Of a DNA stretch of 64,000 nucleotides, positions 51,033 through 61,174 are shown one piece after another. Below the pieces are notes generated by a model, which did not search any database, was not told the origin of the DNA, and worked only from the letters and a program-made list of their open reading frames with translations. A program made the position numbers and the translations under genes. Numbering within the stretch: position 1 is the first letter of the stretch; each line of letters opens with the position of its first letter. Origin of the DNA: Tyto alba (lineage: Eukaryota > Chordata > Aves > Strigiformes > Tytonidae); NCBI RefSeq assembly GCF_018691265.1, contig NW_024881324.1:9489730-9553729 (forward strand). Direction: 5' to 3'.

Positions 51033-52890
51033 CTGAAAAAGATGTGGGGGAGGAACAAGATGATAAAGAATCTCAACCCTGAGATGAATTACTGTCAAAG
51101 AGGTTCACCCCACTTTATGTTTTTAATGTTACTAATTCAGAACTTTGAAATTTAAGTTCTGGCTTGTCACTGTTAAAGCAATGGAGATAAAAAGGATATA
51201 TGGCCAATGGGATTATAAGTTATTTTCACTTTCTTAAAGTGTAATAGTCCAACAAAATGTTCCCACTGTCCAAAGCACTAGAAAATTACAGCGAGCTTTA
51301 AAGTCACCTATACCTTACTCTTGTTTCTGAAATAAGTACATATAATACAGTAACTCAGAATATCCATCTTCTAGAATAGTTAAAAACAAGGCAAAGATAG
51401 AGGCTTCAATGGATTTTATACAACGCCTCTTTCCCCCCACCACCACCTTTTAGCCAAATTAAAGGATGATTTACTTGTACCACAAATTATGCAGATGAAA
51501 AAAAAACAGTGGTACTTCCTATGTGCTAAAGAACAACAGAAATGAGTTATGAGGGCACAGTACAGGTAAACATGATCTTCCTCTGCACCTGTTCTTCATA
51601 AGTCTTCTCTCTTTTACCTCTTCCATATACAGATTCCATTCACTACCAGTGAGTTAGCAACGACACATGACCTTTTACTGCTATCACTAAACCAGTGGTT
51701 ATACTTTCCTGAAGAGGAATGTATCCGTTTGCTGATTCTGATATCCTTTCTTTAAGTTTTTTTTCCCCCTAGTCATCCAATCAACATACAACAGTGCAGC
51801 AAACAGTTTCATTTGTAAAGTATTTTGCATCTACTTCCACACACAGCTGTTCATTCACCACTACTGATTTTTTACATCCAGGTGTTGATCCTTCTAAATG
51901 CAGATACTTGATTACTGGTTTTAACTCCCATTTCCATGCAAGAATTTATGTAATGTTTTACATACTGGCTGGTCAAATCCACATTCACATAATACAATAA
52001 ACACAGAGTGTATGTAATGCCTTAAAGGCTTGTCCACACAGGGTAACAGTTCACAGCACTACTCCTGAAAGCTCCTGAAAGTGGATTAGGCTAACCTGAC
52101 AGAAGATAGCAGTTTACCATAATCAGAGCATCCATGCGTGGTGTTATTCAGAGTAACTATGCACTTCGTCCCCACACCCATTCTGAAGCCAAGAAAATAG
52201 ACAAGTACAAACAAGCCCTTAAATACAGGCATATCCTAGTCAGGTTAGCGTATGCCCTCTTACTAAACCTAACTGTGCTCACTATAAAGAATTATCAGTA
52301 GCAATTTATTCCTGTTAAAGTTGTTAAATATTAATAAAAATATCCACATAATGATGTTCCTCTAATTCAAGCATTACTTTTCAGTAAAAGGAACCATCAA
52401 TTCCTCCATGCTTTAAACATGGATATACTAATTCTTGAACTCAGAGCTGCATAATACCTCTTTTTTGTTTTAACTTACCGCTCTATTCGTGCGGATTTAA
52501 CAGAAGATGTCATGCACTACAAAGCAGTTTTATTGCAAAAGACTATCAAAGGCAAGTGATGCAATTGTTTGTCGATCGTAGGCTTTTATGCGAAACTGCG
52601 TTTTGGTATTCTTTTCCCTTCTGATCTTGACTGTTGCTTCTTGATCTTTTCACTAGAAAACAAAATTGTTTTAAAAGCCGTTAAACCAGGTTGCATTAAC
52701 ATTGTATTTTTTACGTTTGCCTCAGCTAGAACTACAGACACAGCTAGCTTATTATTTAAGGAGCCGGGGCAGCTTTAACCTCCAGCATTCAAACACCTCC
52801 TTAACTGGATCACGCACCCAGTTTGCCAGCCCGTTTATTCCACGTTTTTGTTATTCTGGTTGTACTGGCCAAAAGGCGGCTGAAGCGGTT
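51033..52890 (-). other. C6orf52-like 5' intron region
   Basis: AT-rich sequence between the start-codon exon and the CpG island. It contains one strong donor-like site, AGCG|GTAAGTT, at 52478/52479 on the minus strand that may end an optional 5' UTR exon. Otherwise nothing recognised. Confidence 0.5.
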
Positions 52891-53117
52891 TACGAATAAA
52901 AACGCCCCGGCGAACGCCGCTCACCGAAGGGCGAGCCGTCGTCGCCCGCCCCCCCGCTCCCGCCTCCATTTCGCTCACGGGAGGAGCCGGGTGAGGGGGA
53001 AATCTCCCCGAGGCTGCCCGGGCCCCGGCCGCGCCGTGACGCATTTTCATAAAGCACGACGGGAAGAGCCGCGGCGCCCGGCAAAAGGAGTGCGCCCCGC
53101 CCGGGCGCCGAGGCAAA

Positions 53118-53183
53118 TTGAAAAAAAAAAAAAAAAAAATAAAGTAATAAATAATAATAATATTAATAAATAAAAATAATAAA
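53118..53183. repeat. A run with AAT/AATAAT low-complexity
   Basis: About 20 A followed by taata/aataat units, sitting as a sharp AT-rich insert inside the CpG island. It resembles a short poly(A)-derived microsatellite. No adjacent retrotransposon body was recognised. Confidence 0.8.
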
Positions 53184-53741
53184 ACAAAAGCCCGCGGGGA
53201 GCTGAAAGAGGCGCTGCCGGGCGGGCGCCCCAGGGGGGTGGCTGGTTCAGCGGGCGCGGCGCTTCAGCCCAACGGCCGCCGGGGCCTCCCCGCCCGCAGG
53301 CCCGTGAGGCGGCGGCCCTGAGGCCGCGGGGGGGGGGGGGGGGAAGGGGGAAGAAGGGGAAGGCCGCCCCCGCCATCGCCCCGCGTTGCGCAGCGGATCG
53401 GTCCGCGCTTCCTTCCCCGCCGGCGACCCCCGACACGGGTCACACACACGCCCCGTCCCCGTCCCCGTCCCTCACCCCCACGCCGCTCCCGTCCCTCACC
53501 CTCCCCGTCGCCATTAGCAGCGGCGCCAGCCCCGCTTCCGCCCCGCCAGGCCCCCGCGCCCGGGCTGCCCCGCGTGGAGCCTGACCCGCGGGGAACCCAC
53601 CGCCGCTTTTTTTCCCCCCTCGTCCCGTCCCGTCTTTCCCTCCCCCGGCGGCTGCCGGAGGCCGCGGGCTCTCCCCTGAGGGAAGCTCGGCGCAGGCAGC
53701 GCGGCGGGCGGTCGGGAGAGCGGCAGGGCCCCCGAGCGCGG

Positions 53742-53804
53742 ATGGAGCTGGTAGCGGGCTGCTACGAGCAGATCCTGCTCGGGTTCGCCGCGCGGCCCTC
53801 TGAG
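53742..53804 (+). CDS. PAK1IP1: PAK1IP1 coding exon 1
   Basis: Residues 1-21, MELVAGCYEQILLGFAARPS and Glu, then donor GAG|GTAAAG. The start lies in the CpG island. The context has G at +4 but C at -3, so it is only moderate. It joins exon 2 in phase 0. Confidence 0.94.
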
Positions 53805-56800
53805 GTAAAGTGGGGGGGGGGGATATGGGTGAACCCCCTCTCCCTGAGGGCAGCTGCCCCGCTACTCACCAGCGCGCCTCTCCGCGGCCGCGGAACTGAG
53901 CGCCGGGAAGGCTTTTAAAGCGCGGCGGGGGCGGGGCGGCCTCTCGCAGCCTCGAGGCTCGGCCCCCCCGTCGCCGCTGGCGCGGGGTGTGGGAGCGGCC
54001 CACGGACACGGCGCTGCCCCCGCCTCTCTTTTCCCCCCCCCACCTTCTCCGGTCACGGCCCGGGGAGGCGGGAAGAGGGGCTCCCCCGGAGGCTCGGATC
54101 CTTCGAGCGGCGGGGAGCGGGCGCTGCGAGATGCCGCCCTCTCAGCCTTCCAGCGCAGAGCGGAGAATACGCGGCCGCGCAGGAGATGGGGGCCACATTG
54201 TCTCGGGTGGGCCGGTGCCAGGTGGAAGGCGTGCCTCCAGCCTGCAGTGGTGGAAAAGGGGAGAATCCGCCTGCTTTGCCCGTGAGATAGATCTCTGCAG
54301 ATAGTTTCCCACACGCAGGTTCATCTAAACCCAACACCGATTAGAAGAGGCGGTTTGCACGCTTAAATCGTTCAAACTAATCTCCTAACAGCACATTAAC
54401 TCAATAAGATCCCATTATACTTATGGTTAAGTAGAATTCCTTTGCATTTTACACATACAGTTAAGTTTTGCATTAAAAAAAAATATAAGTTTTTGCATAA
54501 AGTTTTTGCATAAAAAAAAAAAAAATACAGGATGATGAAGTTGAAACTCACTATGGGAAGTTTCGGAAAGACCTGTTCGTTCTGTATTTCATTTCCAGTC
54601 CTGGACGGTTGTCCCTGATTTTACACATCATGCCCACTCTGCCTCATTGTCAGCAGTAGCAGTGAGCAGCAGATACGTGGTCACTGGGAGCAGAGATGAG
54701 ACCATCCAAATCTATGACATGAAAAAGAAGATAGAACATGGGGCACTGCTGCAGCACAATGGTAAGGGAGCTTTTCTTGATAAAAAGCATTAGTGATAGA
54801 AACTTGTAGCTGAAAAACTGGACCTTGCCTGTAGAAGAAAAATGAATTTTTTTTTAACAAGTCCTTAATAGTGATGGTGCTGCAGCCATGATGACCTGAT
54901 GATCCAAACAAGGTAAGCTTTTGAGTATAAAAATCCCAAACTAATTTTGGGTATTAGCATACAAATACAGCTGCTTCTTCCAATTATTTTTCATTTTAAC
55001 TGTTCAAGACATTATGGACCACAAATGGCTCATGAGCCATTTTTGTTCCACCAGGACATTTTATCTAGACCATGCCTTCTCCCAACAACTACCTTTCCTA
55101 GTGCCCTTGTCCTGTCACAGATGTAGTTAAGGCACAAAAAAGAGCTTGTGTGTGAGAGCAGGCTGCTGCTGCCAGAGGAGTTAACCTGGTACATTTCCTA
55201 CTTTATGTGCCTCCTGAATTACAACAGTGAAAAACATTAGTTAACAGCTGTCCAAATAAACATATTTGGGTCATTTGTAGCTCAATCCTGATTGCCCTTT
55301 TTCTCCTGATAACCAAGAATTACAGGGAGCTGGAATGAACGTGGTCCTTGCGTTCAACTCATGTATGATAAATTGCTTATGGGAAGTGGCGTGTGCAGTA
55401 AATTCAGCTGTGTGTCAAGAGCAGGGCTTTGACATAGGAGAATCCCTTATCACTGATAGAAGCTCTGTGTCACCTGAGCCACAGTGGTTAAGTACTGCAG
55501 ATTCAGGGAACAGCCCAGATAGAGTTCAGATGTGTGTATGGCTGTAGGGGGGCTGACAGAGCACATCAGAGATTGAGTATAACAAGAAAGTTTGGGGGTT
55601 TTGTGAAGAAAAACATAGGAAATAATTCAGATTTTCCCAAGGAAAGGGTAGTAGTAGCTGGCATGTTTTGATGCTAGAAGCTTCTTCATTAATTCTCTGT
55701 CCCTTCTCATTGCCGGAGGGGAAGGGAGAGAGAGCTGCTGCATTGTGGTTGGCTGCCAATCAGGCCTAAACCACGACAGTTATGTACAACATTGTTAATA
55801 GCTCTGGTTTGTATTTCTAGGTACAATAACTTGTTTGGAGTTCTATGGTACTGCACATCTACTGAGTGGGGCTGAAGATGGACTAATTTGTATCTGGAAC
55901 ACAAAGAGATGGGAATGCCTGAAATCTATTAAGGCACATAAGTGAGTGTCTTAAACGTGTATATTCACATACATTCTCATATTTATTTTCCTTTGTAAGT
56001 AATATATGTGGCTAATACGTTGTTTTGTTTTTATCAGGGGGCATGTGACATCTCTTTCTATTCATCCTTCTGGGAAATTAGCCTTGTCAGTAGGAACAGA
56101 TAAAACATTAAGGTGAGTCGAAACTGGTGAAGGAATGCTGAGAATCGTAATTCAGTAACTCTTAGTAAATTGTAATAAGCAACAATTCCATGTTGGGAGT
56201 AGACGGTGCAACACTGATAAAACATACTTGGACATCAAATGGTTCAAAGATCCAATCATTTGTCTTTTTAAGTTCTAGATACCAGCAGTATTTTAAAGTC
56301 TTTTAAAATTAGACCTTGCTGTTCTTAGCTTCTTGTGCTCTGACACTTTATAGTCACTTGTAGATGTATAAATACATTTGCATTTTGGAACACGATGAAT
56401 TTAAACTTCTGAAAGCTATCAGGTTTTGCTTAGTGTGAGAAAAGTAATTTTTCACTTGGAGTGTGTACATGTTGTTGTGTATATGTGTTCTAAATATGTA
56501 AGATGCTATTTTAACAGCACAAATTGGTATTGGGCTCCTTTTGGGCTCTGCATTGCAAGCAGTGGCTTATAAATATCACAAATTCAAACTTACAGCAAAC
56601 AATCTATGAAGTCATCATTTTCTCTTGCATTAAGAAGGCAGTAAAATGCATAGTGATGCTTAAAAGCTTCCTTTGGTTGGCTCATGTCAGCAGATAGGAC
56701 TTCAGCTTCACTGTGCTGTTTTTAACCAGAATGCACATTATCTGTTGTCTTTCAGGACCTGGAATCTTGTAGAAGGACGATCAGTCTTTATCAAAAACCT

Positions 56801-59800
56801 GAAGCAAAGTGAGTTTGTCTAAATCTGCTAAAAAAGTGGAACTATATAGTTTTATTTTTTGTGTAAAGAAAAGTAGACTGAATTAATCAACAAGTCAGTT
56901 AATTGCAAGCAACTTTCTCATTGTCTTTTTTACACATGCAAGCAAGCATATGTAAGCTTATGTCATTAATAATAATCATTTACCAAAAGGAAAACATAGT
57001 GACACTAAAGTAAATTTTTCTTTCCTTGAAATATTATGTCAGGACATTTAAATAAATGTGTTTTGTTTTGTATTGGATTTATGCACTTCTGATAATCAGA
57101 AATAAACACTCAAGAGTGTTGTTTTACTTGCTTATTCTAGGTTACTTGATTTTTTTTTCCCTGAATTTTTCTCAGGTTGAGGTAGAAAATGGTGTCTAGC
57201 AGCTTCTAAACATTCTTACTTTTAGATTCTCTTGCAATATAGAGTGCAAAAAACCTGTGTACAAGTGTATACAAATGTATCAATATGTACAGATGCCCAC
57301 ATAATTAAATGGTCACCTGATGGAGAGACGTATGTGACCGTGATAACAAATAAAGTGGATATCTACAAGCTTGACACAGCTTCAATCACTGGCACTATCA
57401 TAACAGAGAAGAGAATTTCTTCACTTAGATTTATTACAGTAAGTACAAAAAATAAAGGTGCTGGGAAGTGAACTGGTTTGAAACGCATTAAATTAATCAC
57501 ACTTGCATTTCTTTTTTCCCATTCTAAGGATTCTGTCCTTGCCATAGCTGGAGATGATGAAATTATAAGGTTATACAGCTGTGACTCTCAAAAATGCCTG
57601 TGTGAATTTAAAGCTCATGAAAACAGGTATTCTATATTTGTTTACTATTTAAATATTTATGACAATGCTGGGTACTCTGTAAAGTTCAGTGACTTACAAT
57701 GTTCAGCATATTTTACTATTGTTTTTGTTTTATAAATTTAATTTATTTATGTGCTAAATGCCAAATCTGGGACAGAATTGTTTGCTTTTAGTATAAGCAC
57801 AAGTACTGTGCTGTCCATGCACGTTACAAAAACAACCGGGTATAGAACTAGAAATAATATAGTTCTAAACTTATGAGGGGGGGGGGGGGGGGGGTTTACC
57901 CAGAGGTACACACTTCTCTGTGGGTGGTCTATGCATTTCTGAAACTGGGTACCCGTATTTTCCTGCAAGATCATCTAAAGAATGTTTAACCAGTCTTTAC
58001 AGATTCTGACTCTTCAGAATGCTTAAATGAAACAAACCAGTGTACTCAGTCCAGATAATAGGAGAGTAATCACATATTCTCTGTCGTTGTTGAATACCAA
58101 GTATTTGTCCAAATGCTGCTTTTAATTCATCAAAACACAAAAGCATTAGCTAAAATGTCACTGATGCGGTTAATAGTGTGTGCTTATAAGTATTAAAGTG
58201 TTCTGAATTGAATCCTAACAAGCCCAGCAAAGACAAATGTTCCGACTGTAAATGACAGCACTCAAAACAGATTATGGTTCCAAGTTCCTGCCTGTCATTT
58301 GTGGGCTTTCTGTTCAAACTGATTTTTAGATGATTGCCTATTCACCTTTAATTTCTCTCAGCTTACTGTTCCGAAGTGAACTGCCATACTATAAAGTAAC
58401 AAAGTATTACATTTTCTTCACAGAATAAAAGATATCTATAGTTTTGAAAGAGAAGGACAACATGTTATTGTTACTGCATCCAGTGATGGTTATATTAAAA
58501 TGTGGAATCTGGATCTTAATAAGGTTGGTCTATTAAACTGCTTCTTAAATTTATGGAAGAATATCAGACAACCAAAATTACAGACAGTGCTGTTATAAAA
58601 ATTAATTTTAAATCACTGAGGAAATTTTATTAGAAGTCTGGATGTCTTGATCTTCCTCTGTGTTATGTTCAGTAGAGATATATATGCCTGTGCACATATT
58701 TTTATGCATTTTTATATTTTTGTATCTTTGTAATTTTCTTTAAACACACACTACAAAATCTGATGATAATACAGTGGTGTCATCTTCTCTTTAGGTAAAG
58801 TCATGCTTCCTTTTTAGACCTACCTGGACAGACTTAAAACTGTCTAATTAGTTATATACGTTCTAAGGACTGCTGTGAATTTTTGTAGTGTTAACGACTG
58901 CTGCTACTCTTTTAAAAACACAAGCTCTGTGGTTTGGGGAGGAGGTGGTTGTTCATGTAGGGGAGAAAATGTTGTGCTTTTGAAAAATTCAAGTACATTG
59001 ATGTAGTGGGTACTTTTATTTTCTGTATTTTCAAACAGTTCTGAGTAGCACAGTTCAACAAGGAATCATGTCTTTAAAGTTTCCCATGTTTGTTGTTTGC
59101 TCTGGGGTTTGTCTAAATCAGAATTAGATTTTTTAAATTTAATGCCTAATAATAAAGGATCTAATATATTCCACTATATATATCTTGAATAGTTCAAATA
59201 AATATCTCTCAACATTTATACACTTTATATATAATCACATCTGAATTTGCTTGGTTTTAATTTGACCCCCTCTGATTATTTTTATACTTCTAAGTGCAGT
59301 AATGAATATCCCTCTTTTCCCTTCACTTCCAATTTCCATTCCCCTTGTACATAACTGACACAGAGATTGGGGAACTCTTTACCTTTCTCTGTAACATTGA
59401 CTATTTTGACCAAATGTGTGATTTTCTTCTGGTGCAGGCAAAATTTTGTAAAACTGTGTGGGCTGTTCTGTCCAGTTCTGTGAGGTAGAATACCTTAATA
59501 CAAGTAGTTTCTGATGGGTTGGTGCTTCTACACCATACATGTGTTTGTGACACTTTATCCCTTGATATCTGTAATAGGATATTTGCTCAAGTATTCCCAG
59601 AGCTGTCTGATACGATTGCAGTTAAGCAATTTGAAACACATGGTGAAGATATTACTTTTAATCAGCAGCCCTATCTTTGTGAGGGACAAAGGGAATCTGA
59701 TGCAAGAACTTCATTCAAGTTATTTCAGCTGTAGCAAAAAAATACCTGTTACTCTGGAGAGACTTCTGAAACCATTAACAATTGGTTTTTGTGGGTATTT

Positions 59801-61018
59801 GACTCATGTAGTTATTCCACGTGTTAAATTTACCCCCATGTGCCTGAAACCCACTGATCTTGCTTATCAAGATATGTTCTTAAAGCCATTGGGAGTTTTT
59901 TGTAAAGCCACCACCAAGGAAGGGTATCAGGAACGGGACTGTAATAATGTGACCATTAACTGATATAGAGCCTCTAGTTCTAAACATTGTTAGGCACCAG
60001 AAATGAAGTGGAAGGTAGGCAGTAAGATACTTTCTCACTTTATTTTATTTCTACTTAGATTTACTTAAGTATTTAATCTTTAATTAATCTTTTTCTGTAT
60101 TATCTTCAGATTGAAGATGTGCCGTCTTTACTGTGTGAAGTCAGTACCAAAGCTAGGCTGACATGTCTTGCAGTATGGCTTGACCAAGCTTCAGAAATGA
60201 AAGAAAATTCTGATAAAGCTGCGACATCATCTAAAGGTAACAGAACTGTGTATTTTTGGTTGTTCCTGTGACTGTGAAATGGAATATACGAAGTAGGAGG
60301 TTCTTACTGTAGGTACTGGAAAAAGTTTTGGTATCGTGAAGAACTGGGGTTATGACGCTGGCAAGGGATCTAGATATCCTTATCAAGCTCAGTGTCTCAA
60401 GCCTGCATGTATGTTGGAGGACATAAGCCTCTCTTCATTTTTATTATATAAAAGTGTTGTTTCTCTTTACTGGAGTAACATACTGAGGAAGCCACTGTGA
60501 GGCTTTTGAGGCAGATAAGGCAAGAATAAACAGTGTGATAAAACTGCATGTCTTGTTTTCCTATAAACAAAATCAGGTCTGAGGCCACTGTAGTTGGGCA
60601 AACTTAGGAAGTCTGCTTCAATTTGTTGGTTGGTTTTTTTTTTGCTGTTGTTTTCCTGTATCATAATCTATTTACACACTTGATCTTCAGATAATTCCTT
60701 ATCACAGGCCAAACTAGCATAAGTGGCACATTCCACTGTAAATAAAAAATCATTTATAAGCCCATTTTTAAAATGAGATACAGATAAATCTGTGCCATTT
60801 TAGACTACGAAGACTGGATGTAAATGTCAGTGTGAGTAATTTCTTGCTTTTTTTCAGCAAATGAAGATGTAAAATCATCATTAGTCATGAAAAAAAAGGT
60901 TTCTTGGACCGATAAAAGTGATAAAACAACAGAAAGAAAGAGGAAAATTACTTCAGAGAAACAAAAATTGGAAGCTCCGCTGCAAATAAAGAAAAAGAAA
61001 CGGCATAGTTCAGCATGA
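53742..61018 (+). CDS. PAK1IP1: PAK1IP1, WD40 p21-activated kinase 1 interacting protein
   Basis: Complete gene of ten coding exons (53742-53804, 54599-54761, 55821-55941, 56038-56112, 56756-56808, 57293-57438, 57529-57626, 58424-58523, 60110-60236, 60858-61018), joined in frame to 368 residues. The N-terminus MELVAGCYEQILLGF is the family signature. WD40 blades are marked by DETIQIYD, DGLICIWN, DKTLRTWN, DEIIRLYS and DGYIKMWN. The C-terminal 50 residues are Lys-rich with KKKKRH, fitting a nucleolar protein. The family inhibits PAK1 kinase by binding its regulatory region and, like yeast Mak11, serves 60S ribosomal subunit assembly; loss in vertebrates causes nucleolar stress and p53 activation. 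All borders are GT-AG. The length is slightly below the mammalian protein (about 390). Confidence 0.96.
54599..54761 (+). CDS. PAK1IP1: PAK1IP1 coding exon 2
   Basis: Residues 22-76: SWTVVPDFTHHAHSASLSAV, then RYVVTGSRDETIQIYDMKKK and IEHGALLQHN. Contains the first WD-type blade. Acceptor ATTTCCAG, donor AATG|GTAAGG. Confidence 0.95.
55821..55941 (+). CDS. PAK1IP1: PAK1IP1 coding exon 3
   Basis: Residues 76-116: GTITCLEFYGTAHLLSGAED, then GLICIWNTKRWECLKSIKAH. Second WD blade with a clear GAEDGLICIW. Acceptor ATTTCTAG, donor CATAA|GTGAGT. Confidence 0.95.
56038..56112 (+). CDS. PAK1IP1: PAK1IP1 coding exon 4
   Basis: Residues 116-141: GHVTSLSIHPSGKLALSVGT and DKTLR. GHVTSLSIHPSG is a textbook WD GH-type start. 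Acceptor TTATCAG, donor TTAAG|GTGAGT. Confidence 0.95.
56756..56808 (+). CDS. PAK1IP1: PAK1IP1 coding exon 5
   Basis: A 53-nt exon coding residues 141-159 (TWNLVEGRSVFIKNLKQ). It completes the DKTLRTWN motif across the splice. Acceptor TCTTTCAG, donor CAAA|GTGAGT. Confidence 0.94.
57293..57438 (+). CDS. PAK1IP1: PAK1IP1 coding exon 6
   Basis: Residues 159-207: NAHIIKWSPDGETYVTVITN, then KVDIYKLDTASITGTIITEK and RISSLRFIT. Acceptor TGTACAG|ATGCC, donor ATTACA|GTAAGT. Confidence 0.95.
57529..57626 (+). CDS. PAK1IP1: PAK1IP1 coding exon 7
   Basis: Residues 208-240: DSVLAIAGDDEIIRLYSCDS, then QKCLCEFKAHEN. Acceptor ATTCTAAG|GATT, donor AACAG|GTATTC. Confidence 0.95.
57877..57894. repeat. 18-base poly-G tract in PAK1IP1 intron 7
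   Basis: An uninterrupted G run on the coding strand of PAK1IP1, about 250 bp after exon 7. It is a possible G-quadruplex in DNA and nascent RNA. Exact length is uncertain. Confidence 0.85.
58424..58523 (+). CDS. PAK1IP1: PAK1IP1 coding exon 8
   Basis: Residues 240-273: IKDIYSFEREGQHVIVTASS, then DGYIKMWNLDLNK. Contains the last clear WD blade. Acceptor TTCACAG, donor AAG|GTTGGT, a weaker donor than the others. Confidence 0.94.
58524..60109 (+). other. PAK1IP1 intron 8, no further feature
   Basis: An AT-rich 1.6-kb intron. The longest open frame (59514-59963, plus) has no family resemblance and no splice logic. No known repeat was seen. Confidence 0.55.
60110..60236 (+). CDS. PAK1IP1: PAK1IP1 coding exon 9
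   Basis: Residues 274-316: IEDVPSLLCEVSTKARLTCL, then AVWLDQASEMKENSDKAATS. It forms the closing strand of the propeller and the start of the acidic/basic tail. Acceptor TATCTTCAG, donor AAAG|GTAACA. Confidence 0.94.
60858..61018 (+). CDS. PAK1IP1: PAK1IP1 coding exon 10 and stop
   Basis: Residues 316-368: a Lys/Glu/Ser-rich tail with KKKVSWTDKSDKTTERKRK and, near the end, IKKKKRHSSA, then TGA at 61016-61018. The basic clusters suit nucleolar localisation. Acceptor TTTTTCAG|CAAATG. Confidence 0.93.
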
Positions 61019-61152
61019 AGGCAGCTGCTTTCTCTCCTGAATAAAAAGTAAATGCTGGTGTTGCTGTTGGCTTTTATAAGGATGTAAACCTCTGACAGGA
61101 CATATACCTCTGAACTGACCTGTTGTTTAAAAGTAATTAATGTTTTTACCCT

Positions 61153-61158
61153 AATAAA
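61153..61158 (+). terminator. PAK1IP1: PAK1IP1 polyadenylation signal
   Basis: AATAAA about 135 bp after the stop codon. Another AATAAA sits at 61040-61045, only 22 bp after the stop. Either could be used, and the 3' UTR is short in both cases. Confidence 0.65.
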
Positions 61159-61174
61159 ATGACTGATCATTATG

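Larger units (their letters stand above)
52890..54220. promoter_or_regulatory. shared CpG island, bidirectional promoter for C6orf52-like gene and PAK1IP1
   Basis: 1.3 kb of GC- and CpG-rich sequence around the PAK1IP1 start at 53742. The C6orf52-like gene reads away on the other strand, giving a head-to-head layout. No TATA box is seen. Candidate sites are a GC box (53928-53937, ggggcggggc), an ETS-like cttccg near 53534 and a YY1-like AATGGCG on the minus strand at about 53509-53515. A run of 16 G lies at 53328-53343, and an AT-rich island of A and AAT units at 53118-53183 interrupts it. Start sites are not resolvable from sequence. Confidence 0.8.

Noticed and set aside
53047..54337. Overlapping GC-rich open frames around the PAK1IP1 promoter
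   Set aside because: Same CpG-island effect; no domain or splice support apart from PAK1IP1 exon 1.
59514..59963. 149-codon plus-strand frame in PAK1IP1 intron 8
   Set aside because: Overlaps another frame on the same strand, shows no motif, and lies between two exons that join correctly. Taken as chance.
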